Of a DNA stretch of 6,053 nucleotides, positions 1-5,706 are shown piece by piece. The position numbers were made by a program, and so were the translations under genes. The notes under the pieces are model-generated. The model had not been told where the DNA came from, made no database searches, and saw only the letters and a list, made by a program, of their open reading frames with translations. Location of the stretch: NCBI GenBank assembly GCA_030640865.1, contig DAOWIP010000462.1, forward strand, positions 1 through 6,053. The letters run 5' to 3'. The DNA is from Sedimentisphaerales bacterium (GTDB taxonomy: Bacteria > Planctomycetota > Phycisphaerae > Sedimentisphaerales > SM23-30). Positions within the stretch are counted from its first letter, which is position 1, and each line of letters opens with the position of its first letter.

Positions 1-375
1 ATGGTTCGATTTGATGGAAAACGCATAGCTCGTATTCTCATTATTATTATTTGTTTAAATCTAATAGGGGTCACTGTGGCAAATCGACAAAATACCATAG
101 AACTATCCCCTCCCACACGATATACCGAGAGCACTTTCCAAACATTAGAGGATTCTGTCCCAAGTTATTATCAACCCATTGGATACTACTTGACTCCTGA
201 TAGCGATTTTGCAAGAAATGAAAGTGAAATCCTGAAATATAGTCTCTTAGGGAACATATTAAGTACCTTCAATAATCTCACTCAAAACCTATCACGATAT
301 GAGCTCATTATCATCCCAATGCATAATTGGACTGTTGATGAAATTGCAGAAATTAACGCCTATATAAGCAATGGC
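1..375 (+). CDS. Unrecognised exported or membrane-anchored protein, 3'-truncated at a junction
   Basis: I do not recognise this protein with confidence. The frame opens with ATG at base 1, so the true start could lie further upstream, although the N-terminus looks genuine: basic residues (MVRFDGKRIAR) followed by a hydrophobic stretch at about residues 12-27, as in a signal peptide or anchor. Residues 58-135 have alternating hydrophobic strands and a segment YELIIIP followed by DEIAEINAYISNGG. This resembles the strand and Gly-Gly turn of ThuA/DUF4350-like, glutamine-amidotransferase-type folds, but that is only a suggestion. The frame stays open to a TAG-free run ending at 711, yet beyond about 375 it is antisense to the binding-protein gene and its translation no longer looks natural. 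The DNA is clearly more AT-rich than the rest of the window. The gene therefore appears cut off at the junction at 352-378. Confidence 0.5.
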
Positions 376-762
376 GGGATTGCTTTTATTTACCGGGGGC
401 CGGTTGAAAACGCCAATGGGAATACCAGCCTTATTGGCCTCTCCTATGATAGTAACCGCGCTTTCGCCGTCCTGCGGAATGAGGATTATTCCGTCAACAT
501 CCTGAACGATTGCGCTGCGGATTTGTTCGAATTGACGGTTCGCGTCCTCGTTGGCGTTTCGCTCAATTACATTGATATTTTTCTCGCGCAGTTTGGTTGT
601 AATGGCTTCGTGAGAAGCCACCCATGCTTCTGTTTCCAGGTCCTGAAACGCGAAGCAAATAGTAATTTTGTTTTCGTCTTCCGTATCTTTGGCGCATTGA
701 ATTGCGGTTAAGGTTAGTAAAAGTACAATCAAAACACTTACGATTTTAACGATAGTTTTCAT
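292..762 (-). CDS. Sugar ABC transporter substrate-binding protein (RbsB type), truncated
   Basis: This is the N-terminal lobe of a periplasmic-binding-protein type 1 (RbsB/LacI-like) sugar receptor, which normally delivers a sugar to an ABC importer. From ATG 762 the product begins MKTIVKIVSVLIVLLLTLTA, a good signal peptide. The following IQC could be a lipobox, but Gln at -1 is atypical. The mature part shows the family pattern: strand ITICFAFQDLETEAW, helix ending LREKNINVIERNANEDANRQFEQI, then the diagnostic VDGIILIPQDGESA and ANKAGIPIGVFNRPP. Family similarity stops near NPAIAYIGV (about base 355). The frame continues as unrelated residues to a stop at 292, so roughly half of the usual 300-residue protein is missing. 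An in-frame ATG at 780 adds MGITTT and would overlap the stop of the upstream regulator; neither start has a strong ribosome binding site. It directly follows the HTH gene and is probably co-transcribed with it. Confidence 0.75.
   Translation of the reverse strand: MKTIVKIVSVLIVLLLTLTAIQCAKDTEDENKITICFAFQDLETEAWVASHEAITTKLREKNINVIERNANEDANRQFEQIRSAIVQDVDGIILIPQDGESAVTIIGEANKAGIPIGVFNRPPVNKSNPAIAYIGVNFCNFINSPIMHWDDNELIS
352..378. other. Breakpoint joining two unrelated, oppositely oriented coding sequences
   Basis: To the left, the plus frame encodes an AT-rich unknown protein. To the right, the minus frame encodes an RbsB-type binding protein. Across this stretch both translations still look native: plus AYISNGG and minus NPAIAYIG. 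Left of it the minus frame becomes meaningless (residues after GVN), and right of it the plus frame does. GC content rises at the same place. An abrupt switch with a short ambiguous overlap fits a microhomology join, either a real inversion or insertion or an amplification/assembly chimera. No inverted terminal repeats or transposase are visible. Confidence 0.6.
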
Positions 763-770
763 GGTAGTTG

Positions 771-977
771 TTATTCCCATAAAAGAGCCATGCCGCCGGC
801 GGAGGGGACTAAAGTTATGTTGACAACCTTCTCACTTTTGGCCTTCTTCAGTAAGCGGGAGACCTTGGGCCTGGATAGCCCCATACACCTGGCTATCTGC
901 AATTGAGTTAGGCCGTCAAGGTAATACGCACGAGCGACTTTATATAAGAAGCGATGTTGTTCAATGCTTGCCGACAT
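771..977 (-). CDS. SorC-family HTH protein lacking the sugar-binding domain
   Basis: The 68-residue product is essentially only the winged-helix/HTH part of a SorC (DeoR-type) sugar-responsive regulator. Residues 9-30 (RFLYKVARAYYLDGLTQLQIAR) and 31-58 (CMGLSRPKVSRLLKKAKSEKVVNITLVP) match the family N-terminus, with LTQLQIA, then GLSRPKVSRLL as the recognition helix. Full SorC proteins run to about 310-330 residues and carry a C-terminal effector domain. Here similarity ends at LVP, and a short unrelated tail (SAGGMALLWE) leads to TAA at 771-773. No effector domain is visible downstream in another frame; the next gene is the binding protein. It may be a stand-alone DNA-binding protein or a deletion remnant. 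A near-consensus promoter and a perfect inverted repeat just upstream suggest that it controls its own transcript. No Shine-Dalgarno sequence is evident before the ATG. Confidence 0.75.
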   Translation of the reverse strand: MSASIEQHRFLYKVARAYYLDGLTQLQIARCMGLSRPKVSRLLKKAKSEKVVNITLVPSAGGMALLWE

Positions 978-1023
978 TATTATGAGGCTTTGGTAAATAT
1001 ATTAATTATCTTTCATACACGAA

Positions 1024-1039
1024 TGTTCATATTTGAACA
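1024..1039. promoter_or_regulatory. Candidate operator: perfect inverted repeat at the transcription start
   Basis: TGTTCA-TATT-TGAACA has two perfect 6-bp arms around a 4-bp centre. It lies immediately downstream of the predicted start site (about +1 to +17), where a bound repressor would block initiation or promoter escape. TGAACA-type half-sites are known for SorC-family regulators; as I recall, the Bacillus subtilis DeoR operator contains TTGAACA. The HTH protein encoded 47 bp further on is the obvious candidate ligand. The operator role is inferred from sequence and position. Confidence 0.65.
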
Positions 1040-1046
1040 CAAAAGT

Positions 1047-1075
1047 ATTCTATCTGTTGTATTATTTTATGTCAA
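1047..1075 (-). promoter_or_regulatory. Sigma-70-type promoter for the HTH / binding-protein unit
   Basis: On the minus strand there is a perfect -35 box TTGACA at 1075-1070, a 17-nt spacer, and a -10 box TAGAAT at 1052-1047 (one mismatch to TATAAT). Transcription would start near 1040, giving a leader of about 60 nt before the HTH start codon at 977. The surroundings are AT-rich, and there is no competing gene between 978 and 1107. Confidence 0.75.
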
Positions 1076-1107
1076 ATACAAAAATTTGCAAGTTTGGGCA
1101 ACAGGAA

Positions 1108-3213
1108 CTATTTGGGTGGTGCGAGCTTGAAGGTGATTTTGCGGAGAGAGAAACAGTCGTCGCCGGAGAAGAGCAGCCAGGCGGAGTGGCCGTCTTTACT
1201 GATCCATTTGGTAGGGATGGAACTGGTTTCGCCGGGGCCGATGTCCCAATTAGTGGTAAAGTGAACGGTGGTCCAGGGGCCCCAGGGTTGAGGTGCGTCG
1301 TAAATACCGAAGCCGCCCTGGAAACGGGGGCCGCGGGGGTCTTTACTTTTAGGGAGAACCTGGCACCAGAGGTAGCGTTTTAAACCGGGATGACAGGTGA
1401 TGCCGGATCGATAGCAGCGGCTGGGGTGAAAGAAAACACCGCCGCGTTTTTTAATGTCGCTGGTCCAAACAGGGGCTGTGTTTTTGTCGAGGCCGCGGAA
1501 GAATTCGTAAGACTCACGCTTTAGAATGTTGTCTTTGGGTACGCGGGCCATGACCATCTGGTCGACAGACTCGTAGGCACTGTCGGAATCGTGGGAATAA
1601 ATATAAACGTACTCGTCGCGGGCGCCGGAGTAATCAGGACCGAAGTTGAGAAAGGTGGGGCAGCCGAAGCTGGTAGTGAATTTCCAATCGCACCATGTCC
1701 AGGTTCGGCCGTGGTCCTTCGAGAAGGCCAATTGCGAGTTGCCGGTGTTGCGAACGAGCATGTAAAGAGTGCCTTCGATCATAAGCATGCCGGATGTCTT
1801 GGGGCCTTCAGGTCCCTGGCCGAGACGTTCGCCGGATTTGGTGCGGATGTTGACGCCCTTCACGTCAGGCGGCGAACCGCTGACTTTGGCGATACCGAGA
1901 CTGAGTTTTATGTTGGTTTTTGGCTCGAAGCCCCAGCCGTCGCCGTAAGCAGTATAGAGGTTGTCATCGTCGGCCCAGGTAACAGGCCAGTTGTCGGAGC
2001 CGGGGGCCAAGCGGATAATGGACGAGGAGGGGGCAAAATCAACATTAAGAATTACATTACTTTGTGGATAAGGCGGTCCGATAATAGCGTCCATTAAGGG
2101 ATTAAACAGATATTTTTCCAGGCCGCCCTTAGATCCCTCGCCTTTTGACGGATCGTATAGATTTGATCCGTTACGCACCACAATTAAGTCCAGACTGGGC
2201 ACTACGAGGAGTGTCTGATTGCCGGCGCCGGACCCAAGAAAGGCGTCGCGGGGTACCCGGGGCCAAACACCGTCGAAATTTGTGTACCATCCCAGAGCGC
2301 AGGCGGGCCGGGGATTGCCCGGTGGACGATCTGGTAAAGGTGTGCCGGCATATTGAAGCACTTTTTCGACCCATGCGGAATCGATAAGTTGTTTTCCCTG
2401 CCAGTTGCCTTTTCTAAGCATCAGTCGGCCCACTCGCGCGACGGCACGGGCGGTGAAAGAACCTCCTCCCCAGTTGGCTACCAGTTTCAGGCCGTCCACT
2501 TCATACGTCCTGCCATACCCAATAGACCATTCACTGTCCGGCACGCCGATAGGTTTCATAATACGCTGCCGGAGCAACGAACGGATGTCGGAAAGTGATG
2601 CGTTTTTCATGGCGGCCGTTACCGCATAGGCCAGCATAGCCATCCCCGGATTACTATAGGCATATTTCGTACCGGGCGGGAAAATTACAGGGGCCTGGTC
2701 ACGGGCGATAGTGAAGGGATCGGGCTTGCGTTCCCAAAAGGCCCCCTTCCAACCGGGCAGTTTATTATGAGGAATATTGTCTTGTTCGGCATCCTCGATG
2801 CCGGATGAGTGGGTAACCAGATGACGGATGCTGATTTTGGATTTCCGTGGATGGTCTTTCCATTGCGGAATATATTTCCAGGCAGACTCGTCAGGGATTA
2901 GAAGGCCATCGTTCAGGGCTAAAAGCAGTGACATGCCGCCTACCAGCGCCTTGGCCAGAGAAGCGGTGTAATGCCGCCGCGTCGCGTTATACCCGGGCGC
3001 ATACCATTCAAAGACGATTTTGTTATGTCTAATCACCAAAAGGGTTTTTGTGCCTTTGTCGGCTAAAGAATCCCTTATGGCATTAAGCTTAGCCGAAGAA
3101 AACCCCTGGCTTGAGGGTGAAGCGGTTTGCCAATTGAAGGTGTTTTTCCCCGCCCACACGTGTTGACAGAGGGTAAATATCGTTACAAGGGACAGAAAGA
3201 TTTTTCTCCACAT
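1108..3213 (-). CDS. Exported serine beta-lactamase-like hydrolase fused to a sialidase/DUF4185-like domain
   Basis: The start at 3213 is chosen because GGAG lies 7 nt upstream and the product then begins with a clean signal peptide, MWRKIFLSLVTIFTLCQHVWA (residues 1-21). An open frame extends to 3264 but has no ribosome binding site there. Residues about 30-375 are a beta-lactamase/class C-type esterase domain (PF00144-like). It has SxxK as S85-L-A-K88, the HLVTHSSGI motif, PPGTKYAYSN with the catalytic Tyr of YSN (Y186), a WGGGSFTARAVAR loop, and GSGAGNQTLLVVP, where the third motif K/H-x-G appears as G-A-G (about 329-331). Residues about 390-701 form a second domain resembling DUF4185/sialidase propellers. 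It includes NLYTAYGDGWG and one Asp-box, SKDHGRTW (498-505). Members of the first family are usually esterases, amidases or peptidases rather than antibiotic lactamases. The likely role is extracytoplasmic modification of a carbohydrate or glycoconjugate; the substrate is unknown. The product is 701 residues. Confidence 0.82.
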   Translation of the reverse strand: MWRKIFLSLVTIFTLCQHVWAGKNTFNWQTASPSSQGFSSAKLNAIRDSLADKGTKTLLVIRHNKIVFEWYAPGYNATRRHYTASLAKALVGGMSLLLALNDGLLIPDESAWKYIPQWKDHPRKSKISIRHLVTHSSGIEDAEQDNIPHNKLPGWKGAFWERKPDPFTIARDQAPVIFPPGTKYAYSNPGMAMLAYAVTAAMKNASLSDIRSLLRQRIMKPIGVPDSEWSIGYGRTYEVDGLKLVANWGGGSFTARAVARVGRLMLRKGNWQGKQLIDSAWVEKVLQYAGTPLPDRPPGNPRPACALGWYTNFDGVWPRVPRDAFLGSGAGNQTLLVVPSLDLIVVRNGSNLYDPSKGEGSKGGLEKYLFNPLMDAIIGPPYPQSNVILNVDFAPSSSIIRLAPGSDNWPVTWADDDNLYTAYGDGWGFEPKTNIKLSLGIAKVSGSPPDVKGVNIRTKSGERLGQGPEGPKTSGMLMIEGTLYMLVRNTGNSQLAFSKDHGRTWTWCDWKFTTSFGCPTFLNFGPDYSGARDEYVYIYSHDSDSAYESVDQMVMARVPKDNILKRESYEFFRGLDKNTAPVWTSDIKKRGGVFFHPSRCYRSGITCHPGLKRYLWCQVLPKSKDPRGPRFQGGFGIYDAPQPWGPWTTVHFTTNWDIGPGETSSIPTKWISKDGHSAWLLFSGDDCFSLRKITFKLAPPK

Positions 3214-3220
3214 GATTTTA

Positions 3221-3224
3221 CTCC
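3221..3224 (-). promoter_or_regulatory. Ribosome binding site of the serine hydrolase gene
   Basis: GGAG on the minus strand is followed by a 7-nt spacer and ATG at 3213-3211. It decides the start among three in-frame ATGs (3264, 3234, 3213), since neither of the other two has a comparable motif. Confidence 0.7.
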
Positions 3225-3287
3225 ATTTTTTCATTGTCGAGGCACATTTTAGCTTGAAGCGCAACGATTAGAACATACGAAATCATC

Positions 3288-3411
3288 TGACGTTAGCGAC
3301 GAGAAAAATCGTTCGGGGCCCCGGCTGGAAAATTTCCCTCCCTTGCCCCAAATTTGTCCAGTCGCCCAAACGATTTTCCTCTCGATTTCGGCAGAATTGA
3401 CGCCAGCGTCA
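3288..3411. repeat. Nested imperfect inverted repeat (long potential hairpin)
   Basis: Three pairs of arms are nested in the gap between the HIT gene and the hydrolase gene. The outer pair is TGACGTTAGCG (3288-3298) with CGCCAGCGTCA (3401-3411): 9 Watson-Crick pairs, one G-T pair and one mismatch. The middle pair is CGAGAAAAATCGTTCGGG (3300-3317) with CCCAAACGATTTTCCTCTCG (3365-3384), with a 2-nt bulge and one mismatch. The inner pair is CTGGAAAATTT (3325-3335) with AAATTTGTCCAG (3350-3361), with one bulged base and a 14-nt loop. There is no T-run next to it and no obvious target duplication. It could be a palindromic (MITE/REP-like) element, a transcript-end or processing hairpin after the alpha operon, or a regulatory leader of the hydrolase gene. 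Confidence 0.65.
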
Positions 3412-3413
3412 AA
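3398..3413. repeat. Short palindrome TTGACGC-CA-GCGTCAA
   Basis: Two perfect 7-bp arms flank a 2-bp centre. The site sits at the outer end of the longer inverted repeat and shares the GACGNNAGCG core seen at the opposite end (3289-3298). It is compact enough to be a protein-binding site in its own right; no regulator can be named. Confidence 0.45.
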
Positions 3414-3496
3414 AGTTCAAGGTGTCTTGATTATTAAGCCGGCAAAGCAGTGTTAATGAGAGAATCCATCTATTACACATGGCTGAATAGTTACGT

Positions 3497-3913
3497 TTAT
3501 TTTAGATGTTGTCTGATTTGGTCGGCGATTTGCTCGATACGGCCTTGAGAGTATTGGCCCTGAGGGGCGTGGCGGATGACGCCATCACCCTGTCGGCGTG
3601 GGATGATATGAAAATGAACATGATCGACCAGTTGGCCGGCGCAGCGGCCGTTGTTATTGAGGACATTGCAGCCTTCGGCGCCAACAGCACGGGTGATTGC
3701 TTTTACCACATTCGGTAACTGTTCGGCCACGGCTGCCAACGATGGGCCGGAACAATCTTCCAGGCGGCTAAAGTGTTGTTTGGGGATGAGCAGGGAATGG
3801 CCTTCGCTCCAGGGGCTGATATCAAGAAAGGCGAGAACATCTTCGTTCTCGAAGATTTTGGTACAAGGGACAACTCCCCCGATGATCTTGCAGAAAATAC
3901 AGTCCTCAACCAT
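3497..3913 (-). CDS. HIT-family (histidine triad) nucleotide hydrolase/transferase
   Basis: The 138-residue protein has full family length. It has the N-terminal zinc pair C5-x-x-C8 in DCIFCKII, the core DVLAFLDISPWSEGHSLLIPKQH (H39, H47), NVLNNNGRCAGQ, and the histidine triad H98-V-H100-F-H102 followed by IIPR. The middle histidine is the nucleophile in this family, which hydrolyses nucleoside phosphoramidates or dinucleoside polyphosphates in the cytoplasm; the exact substrate cannot be told from sequence. The gene starts 8 nt after the rplQ stop, so it is almost certainly translated from the alpha-operon transcript. No strong Shine-Dalgarno sequence precedes its ATG, which may indicate coupling to rplQ translation. 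It ends with TAA at 3499-3497. Only a weak hairpin (3417-3430) and the large inverted repeat follow. Confidence 0.93.
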   Translation of the reverse strand: MVEDCIFCKIIGGVVPCTKIFENEDVLAFLDISPWSEGHSLLIPKQHFSRLEDCSGPSLAAVAEQLPNVVKAITRAVGAEGCNVLNNNGRCAGQLVDHVHFHIIPRRQGDGVIRHAPQGQYSQGRIEQIADQIRQHLK

Positions 3914-3921
3914 TTTTGCGT

Positions 3922-4548
3922 CTATTCTTTTTTGTCTGGTGAGTCTTGTTTGTCGGTTTCAACTTCAGCGGGAGTCTCATCCGAGACAGGCTTATCATCG
4001 CCGGCCCGCTCGACGTCAACAGGTGCTTCCCCAGGAACTTCATCCGCTGCTGGTTTTTCAGGGGTTTCATCTGCTGCCGGCTCGACAGATTCTACGGGCG
4101 TTTTGGTCATTGATTTGGGTACGGGGGCCTTCTTTTCAGTTACCTTCAGTTCTCCGACCAGTTGCAGAAGAGCCAGTTGACCATTATCGCCAATGCGGCG
4201 GAGTGGCATGCGGACAATACGTGTGTAACCTCCATTGCGGTCGGCAAACCGTGGGCCGACCTCATCAAACAGTTTTTGGATAACTGTGGTAACCTTGACT
4301 GGTTCACCATCTTCGATTTTACAGATGTCCCGATTTTGCAGCAGGGTGATTGCTCGTCGCCGGGCATGTAGTGAGCCGTTTTTAGCGAGGGTAATAAGTT
4401 TTTCCGCAAAGGGCCGGACAAACTTGGCCTTTTCTATTGTCGTGGAAATCGTACTGTGCTCAAAGAGAGACGCAGCTAAATTGCGCCGCAGCGCACGACG
4501 ATGGGCACTGGTTCGCCCCAAATGTTTTCCTGATTTTCTATGTCGCAT
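3922..4548 (-). CDS. rplQ: 50S ribosomal protein L17 with long acidic C-terminal tail
   Basis: L17 is a large-subunit protein near the polypeptide exit tunnel. From ATG 4548 the protein begins MRHRKSGKHLGRTSAHRRALRRNLAASL, the canonical L17 start. GGGG at 4560-4557 serves as a weak ribosome binding site 8 nt upstream. The frame is open to an ATG at 4566, but the extra MSGERN is not family-like. Residues 1-137 are the L17 core, including TTIEKAKFVRPFAEKLITLAK and VGPRFADRNGGYTRIVRM. Residues about 138-208 are a low-complexity tail rich in Glu, Asp, Pro, Ala and Lys, with the near-repeat PAADETP / PAADEVP. A typical bacterial L17 is about 115-130 residues, so this tail is a real extension. The gene follows rpoA by 43 nt and precedes the HIT gene by 8 nt. 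Confidence 0.95.
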   Translation of the reverse strand: MRHRKSGKHLGRTSAHRRALRRNLAASLFEHSTISTTIEKAKFVRPFAEKLITLAKNGSLHARRRAITLLQNRDICKIEDGEPVKVTTVIQKLFDEVGPRFADRNGGYTRIVRMPLRRIGDNGQLALLQLVGELKVTEKKAPVPKSMTKTPVESVEPAADETPEKPAADEVPGEAPVDVERAGDDKPVSDETPAEVETDKQDSPDKKE

Positions 4549-4591
4549 ATTTCTTTCCCCTGACAACTATAATGGGGTTATTCTTGTTGTT

Positions 4592-5578
4592 TTATTGTTT
4601 TGCCGAACCCAGTTCGATTCCCATATCAGCGAGTTTACGTCTCACTTCGCGCAGGCTGGTTTTGCCGAAGCTGCGAAGAGCGAGCAATTCGGCTTCATCC
4701 AGGCTGGCCAACTGATTCACGGTTTCAATCTTCGCCATTTCGAGGCAGTTACCGGCCCGTACGGACAAATCAAGTTCCGAAATGGGCGTAGCAAGTTTTT
4801 GTTCTATTTCCTCATCTACAGCTTCGTCTTCTTCTTCCGGTTCAGGAATCACGCCGGCCATTTCCTCACCCAACTCAAAGTAGTTGACGAATGGGCTGAT
4901 ATGCTTACGCAGGATTTTGGCTGATTCCACCAATGCCATTTCCGGCCCGATTGTGCCGTCAGTCCAAATCTCCATAACAAGCCGGTCGTAATTGATCCGC
5001 TGGCCGACACGGATTTCCTCGGTCTTGTAGCGAACGCGAATGACAGGTGAGTAAATAGCGTCAATCGGGATCACTCCATGCTCTATTTCCGGAGCCTTTT
5101 CGTCTTCACTGGCGGGTACATATCCCCGGCCCTTATTGACAACCATCTCTATTTCGAACTCGACATCATCAGTGAGTGTAGCGATGACATGATTTTTGTC
5201 ACTAATGGTGATAGCAGGGTCCGCCTCGATATCGCCCGCGGTAACCACACCGGCCTTTGTTGCCCGGACGCGCATAGTCTTGGGTTCATCAGCGTCCAGT
5301 TTCACTACCAACGATTTGATGTTCAGGACGATGTCGGTAACATCCTCAATTACGCCCGGCAGAGAGGCGAATTCATGATCCGCTCCCTTGATTTTGACGG
5401 AACTGACCGCACTGCCTTCCAGACTCGAAAGGAGTATTCTCCTCAAGCTGTTGCCCACGGTCGTACCGAACCCTCGCTCAAAAGGTTCGATATAAAGCCG
5501 GCCATAAGAATCCGTAGATACTTCCTGATCCAACTGAACTGTATTGGGTAGTTCGAGTCCTCGCCACCTTATTCGCAT
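4592..5578 (-). CDS. rpoA: DNA-directed RNA polymerase subunit alpha
   Basis: Alpha dimerises to start core polymerase assembly and contacts promoter DNA and activators through its C-terminal domain. The start at 5578 (MRIRWRGLELPNTV) is supported by GGAGG 7 nt upstream; the frame open to 5620 adds an unlikely MLLMLVAAVYGGRS. In the 328-residue product, the dimerisation segment EPFERGFGTTVGNSLRRILLSSLEGSAV lies at about 32-59, and the N-terminal domain ends near 230. A very acidic linker (PEPEEEDEAVDEEIE) covers about 245-259, and the C-terminal domain runs from PISELDLSVRAGNCL to the end. The DNA-contacting Arg (E. coli R265) and the Asn three residues later (N268) are present in VRAGNCL. 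In FGKTSL the position of E. coli K298 is Thr. The order rpsD-rpoA-rplQ is the standard alpha operon. The N-terminal wording resembles planctomycete alpha subunits. Confidence 0.97.
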   Translation of the reverse strand: MRIRWRGLELPNTVQLDQEVSTDSYGRLYIEPFERGFGTTVGNSLRRILLSSLEGSAVSSVKIKGADHEFASLPGVIEDVTDIVLNIKSLVVKLDADEPKTMRVRATKAGVVTAGDIEADPAITISDKNHVIATLTDDVEFEIEMVVNKGRGYVPASEDEKAPEIEHGVIPIDAIYSPVIRVRYKTEEIRVGQRINYDRLVMEIWTDGTIGPEMALVESAKILRKHISPFVNYFELGEEMAGVIPEPEEEDEAVDEEIEQKLATPISELDLSVRAGNCLEMAKIETVNQLASLDEAELLALRSFGKTSLREVRRKLADMGIELGSAKQ

Positions 5579-5585
5579 ACTTCGG

Positions 5586-5590
5586 CCTCC
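5586..5590 (-). promoter_or_regulatory. Ribosome binding site of rpoA
   Basis: Perfect GGAGG on the minus strand, 7 nt before ATG 5578-5576. It fixes the rpoA start and argues against the upstream in-frame ATG at 5620. Confidence 0.85.
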
Positions 5591-5706
5591 ATAGACAGCC
5601 GCAACCAGCATCAGTAGCACTCATCTCTTGCGGCGCGAACACCGCCAGAGGCCTGTCTTCTCATTTATTTAATGAAGCTACTTTCTTTTGGTTGCCGCTT
5701 AAACCA

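Noticed and set aside
376..711. Continuation of the plus-strand frame from base 1 to the stop at 711
   Set aside because: It is antisense to a clearly recognisable RbsB-type binding protein; its translation has no natural pattern, and the composition changes at the start of this stretch.
1033..1383. Plus-strand open frame over the hydrolase 3' end
   Set aside because: Mostly antisense to the hydrolase C-terminal domain; Gly/Ala-rich shadow with no family features.
1591..2097. Plus-strand open frame of 168 codons
   Set aside because: Shadow of the hydrolase gene, whose minus-strand translation carries the Asp-box and other motifs here.
3408..3413. TTGACG (minus strand) as a -35 box for the hydrolase gene
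   Set aside because: No acceptable -10 box lies 16-18 nt downstream; the match is part of the palindrome.
3417..3430. Small hairpin TCAAG-GTGT-CTTGA as a terminator for the HIT operon
   Set aside because: The stem is only 5 bp and poor in GC, and the following minus-strand bases (ACTTTTG) are not a proper U-run.
3651..4283. Plus-strand open frame of 210 codons
   Set aside because: Spans the antisense of both the HIT gene and rplQ; no recognisable protein.
4549..4566. N-terminal extension of rplQ
   Set aside because: Canonical L17 begins MRHRKSG; the extra six residues include the ribosome binding site region.
4235..4924. Plus-strand open frame of 229 codons
   Set aside because: Antisense of rplQ and rpoA; not a real gene.
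5579..5620. N-terminal extension of rpoA
   Set aside because: MLLMLVAAVYGGRS is not seen in alpha subunits, while GGAGG lies 7 nt before the downstream ATG.
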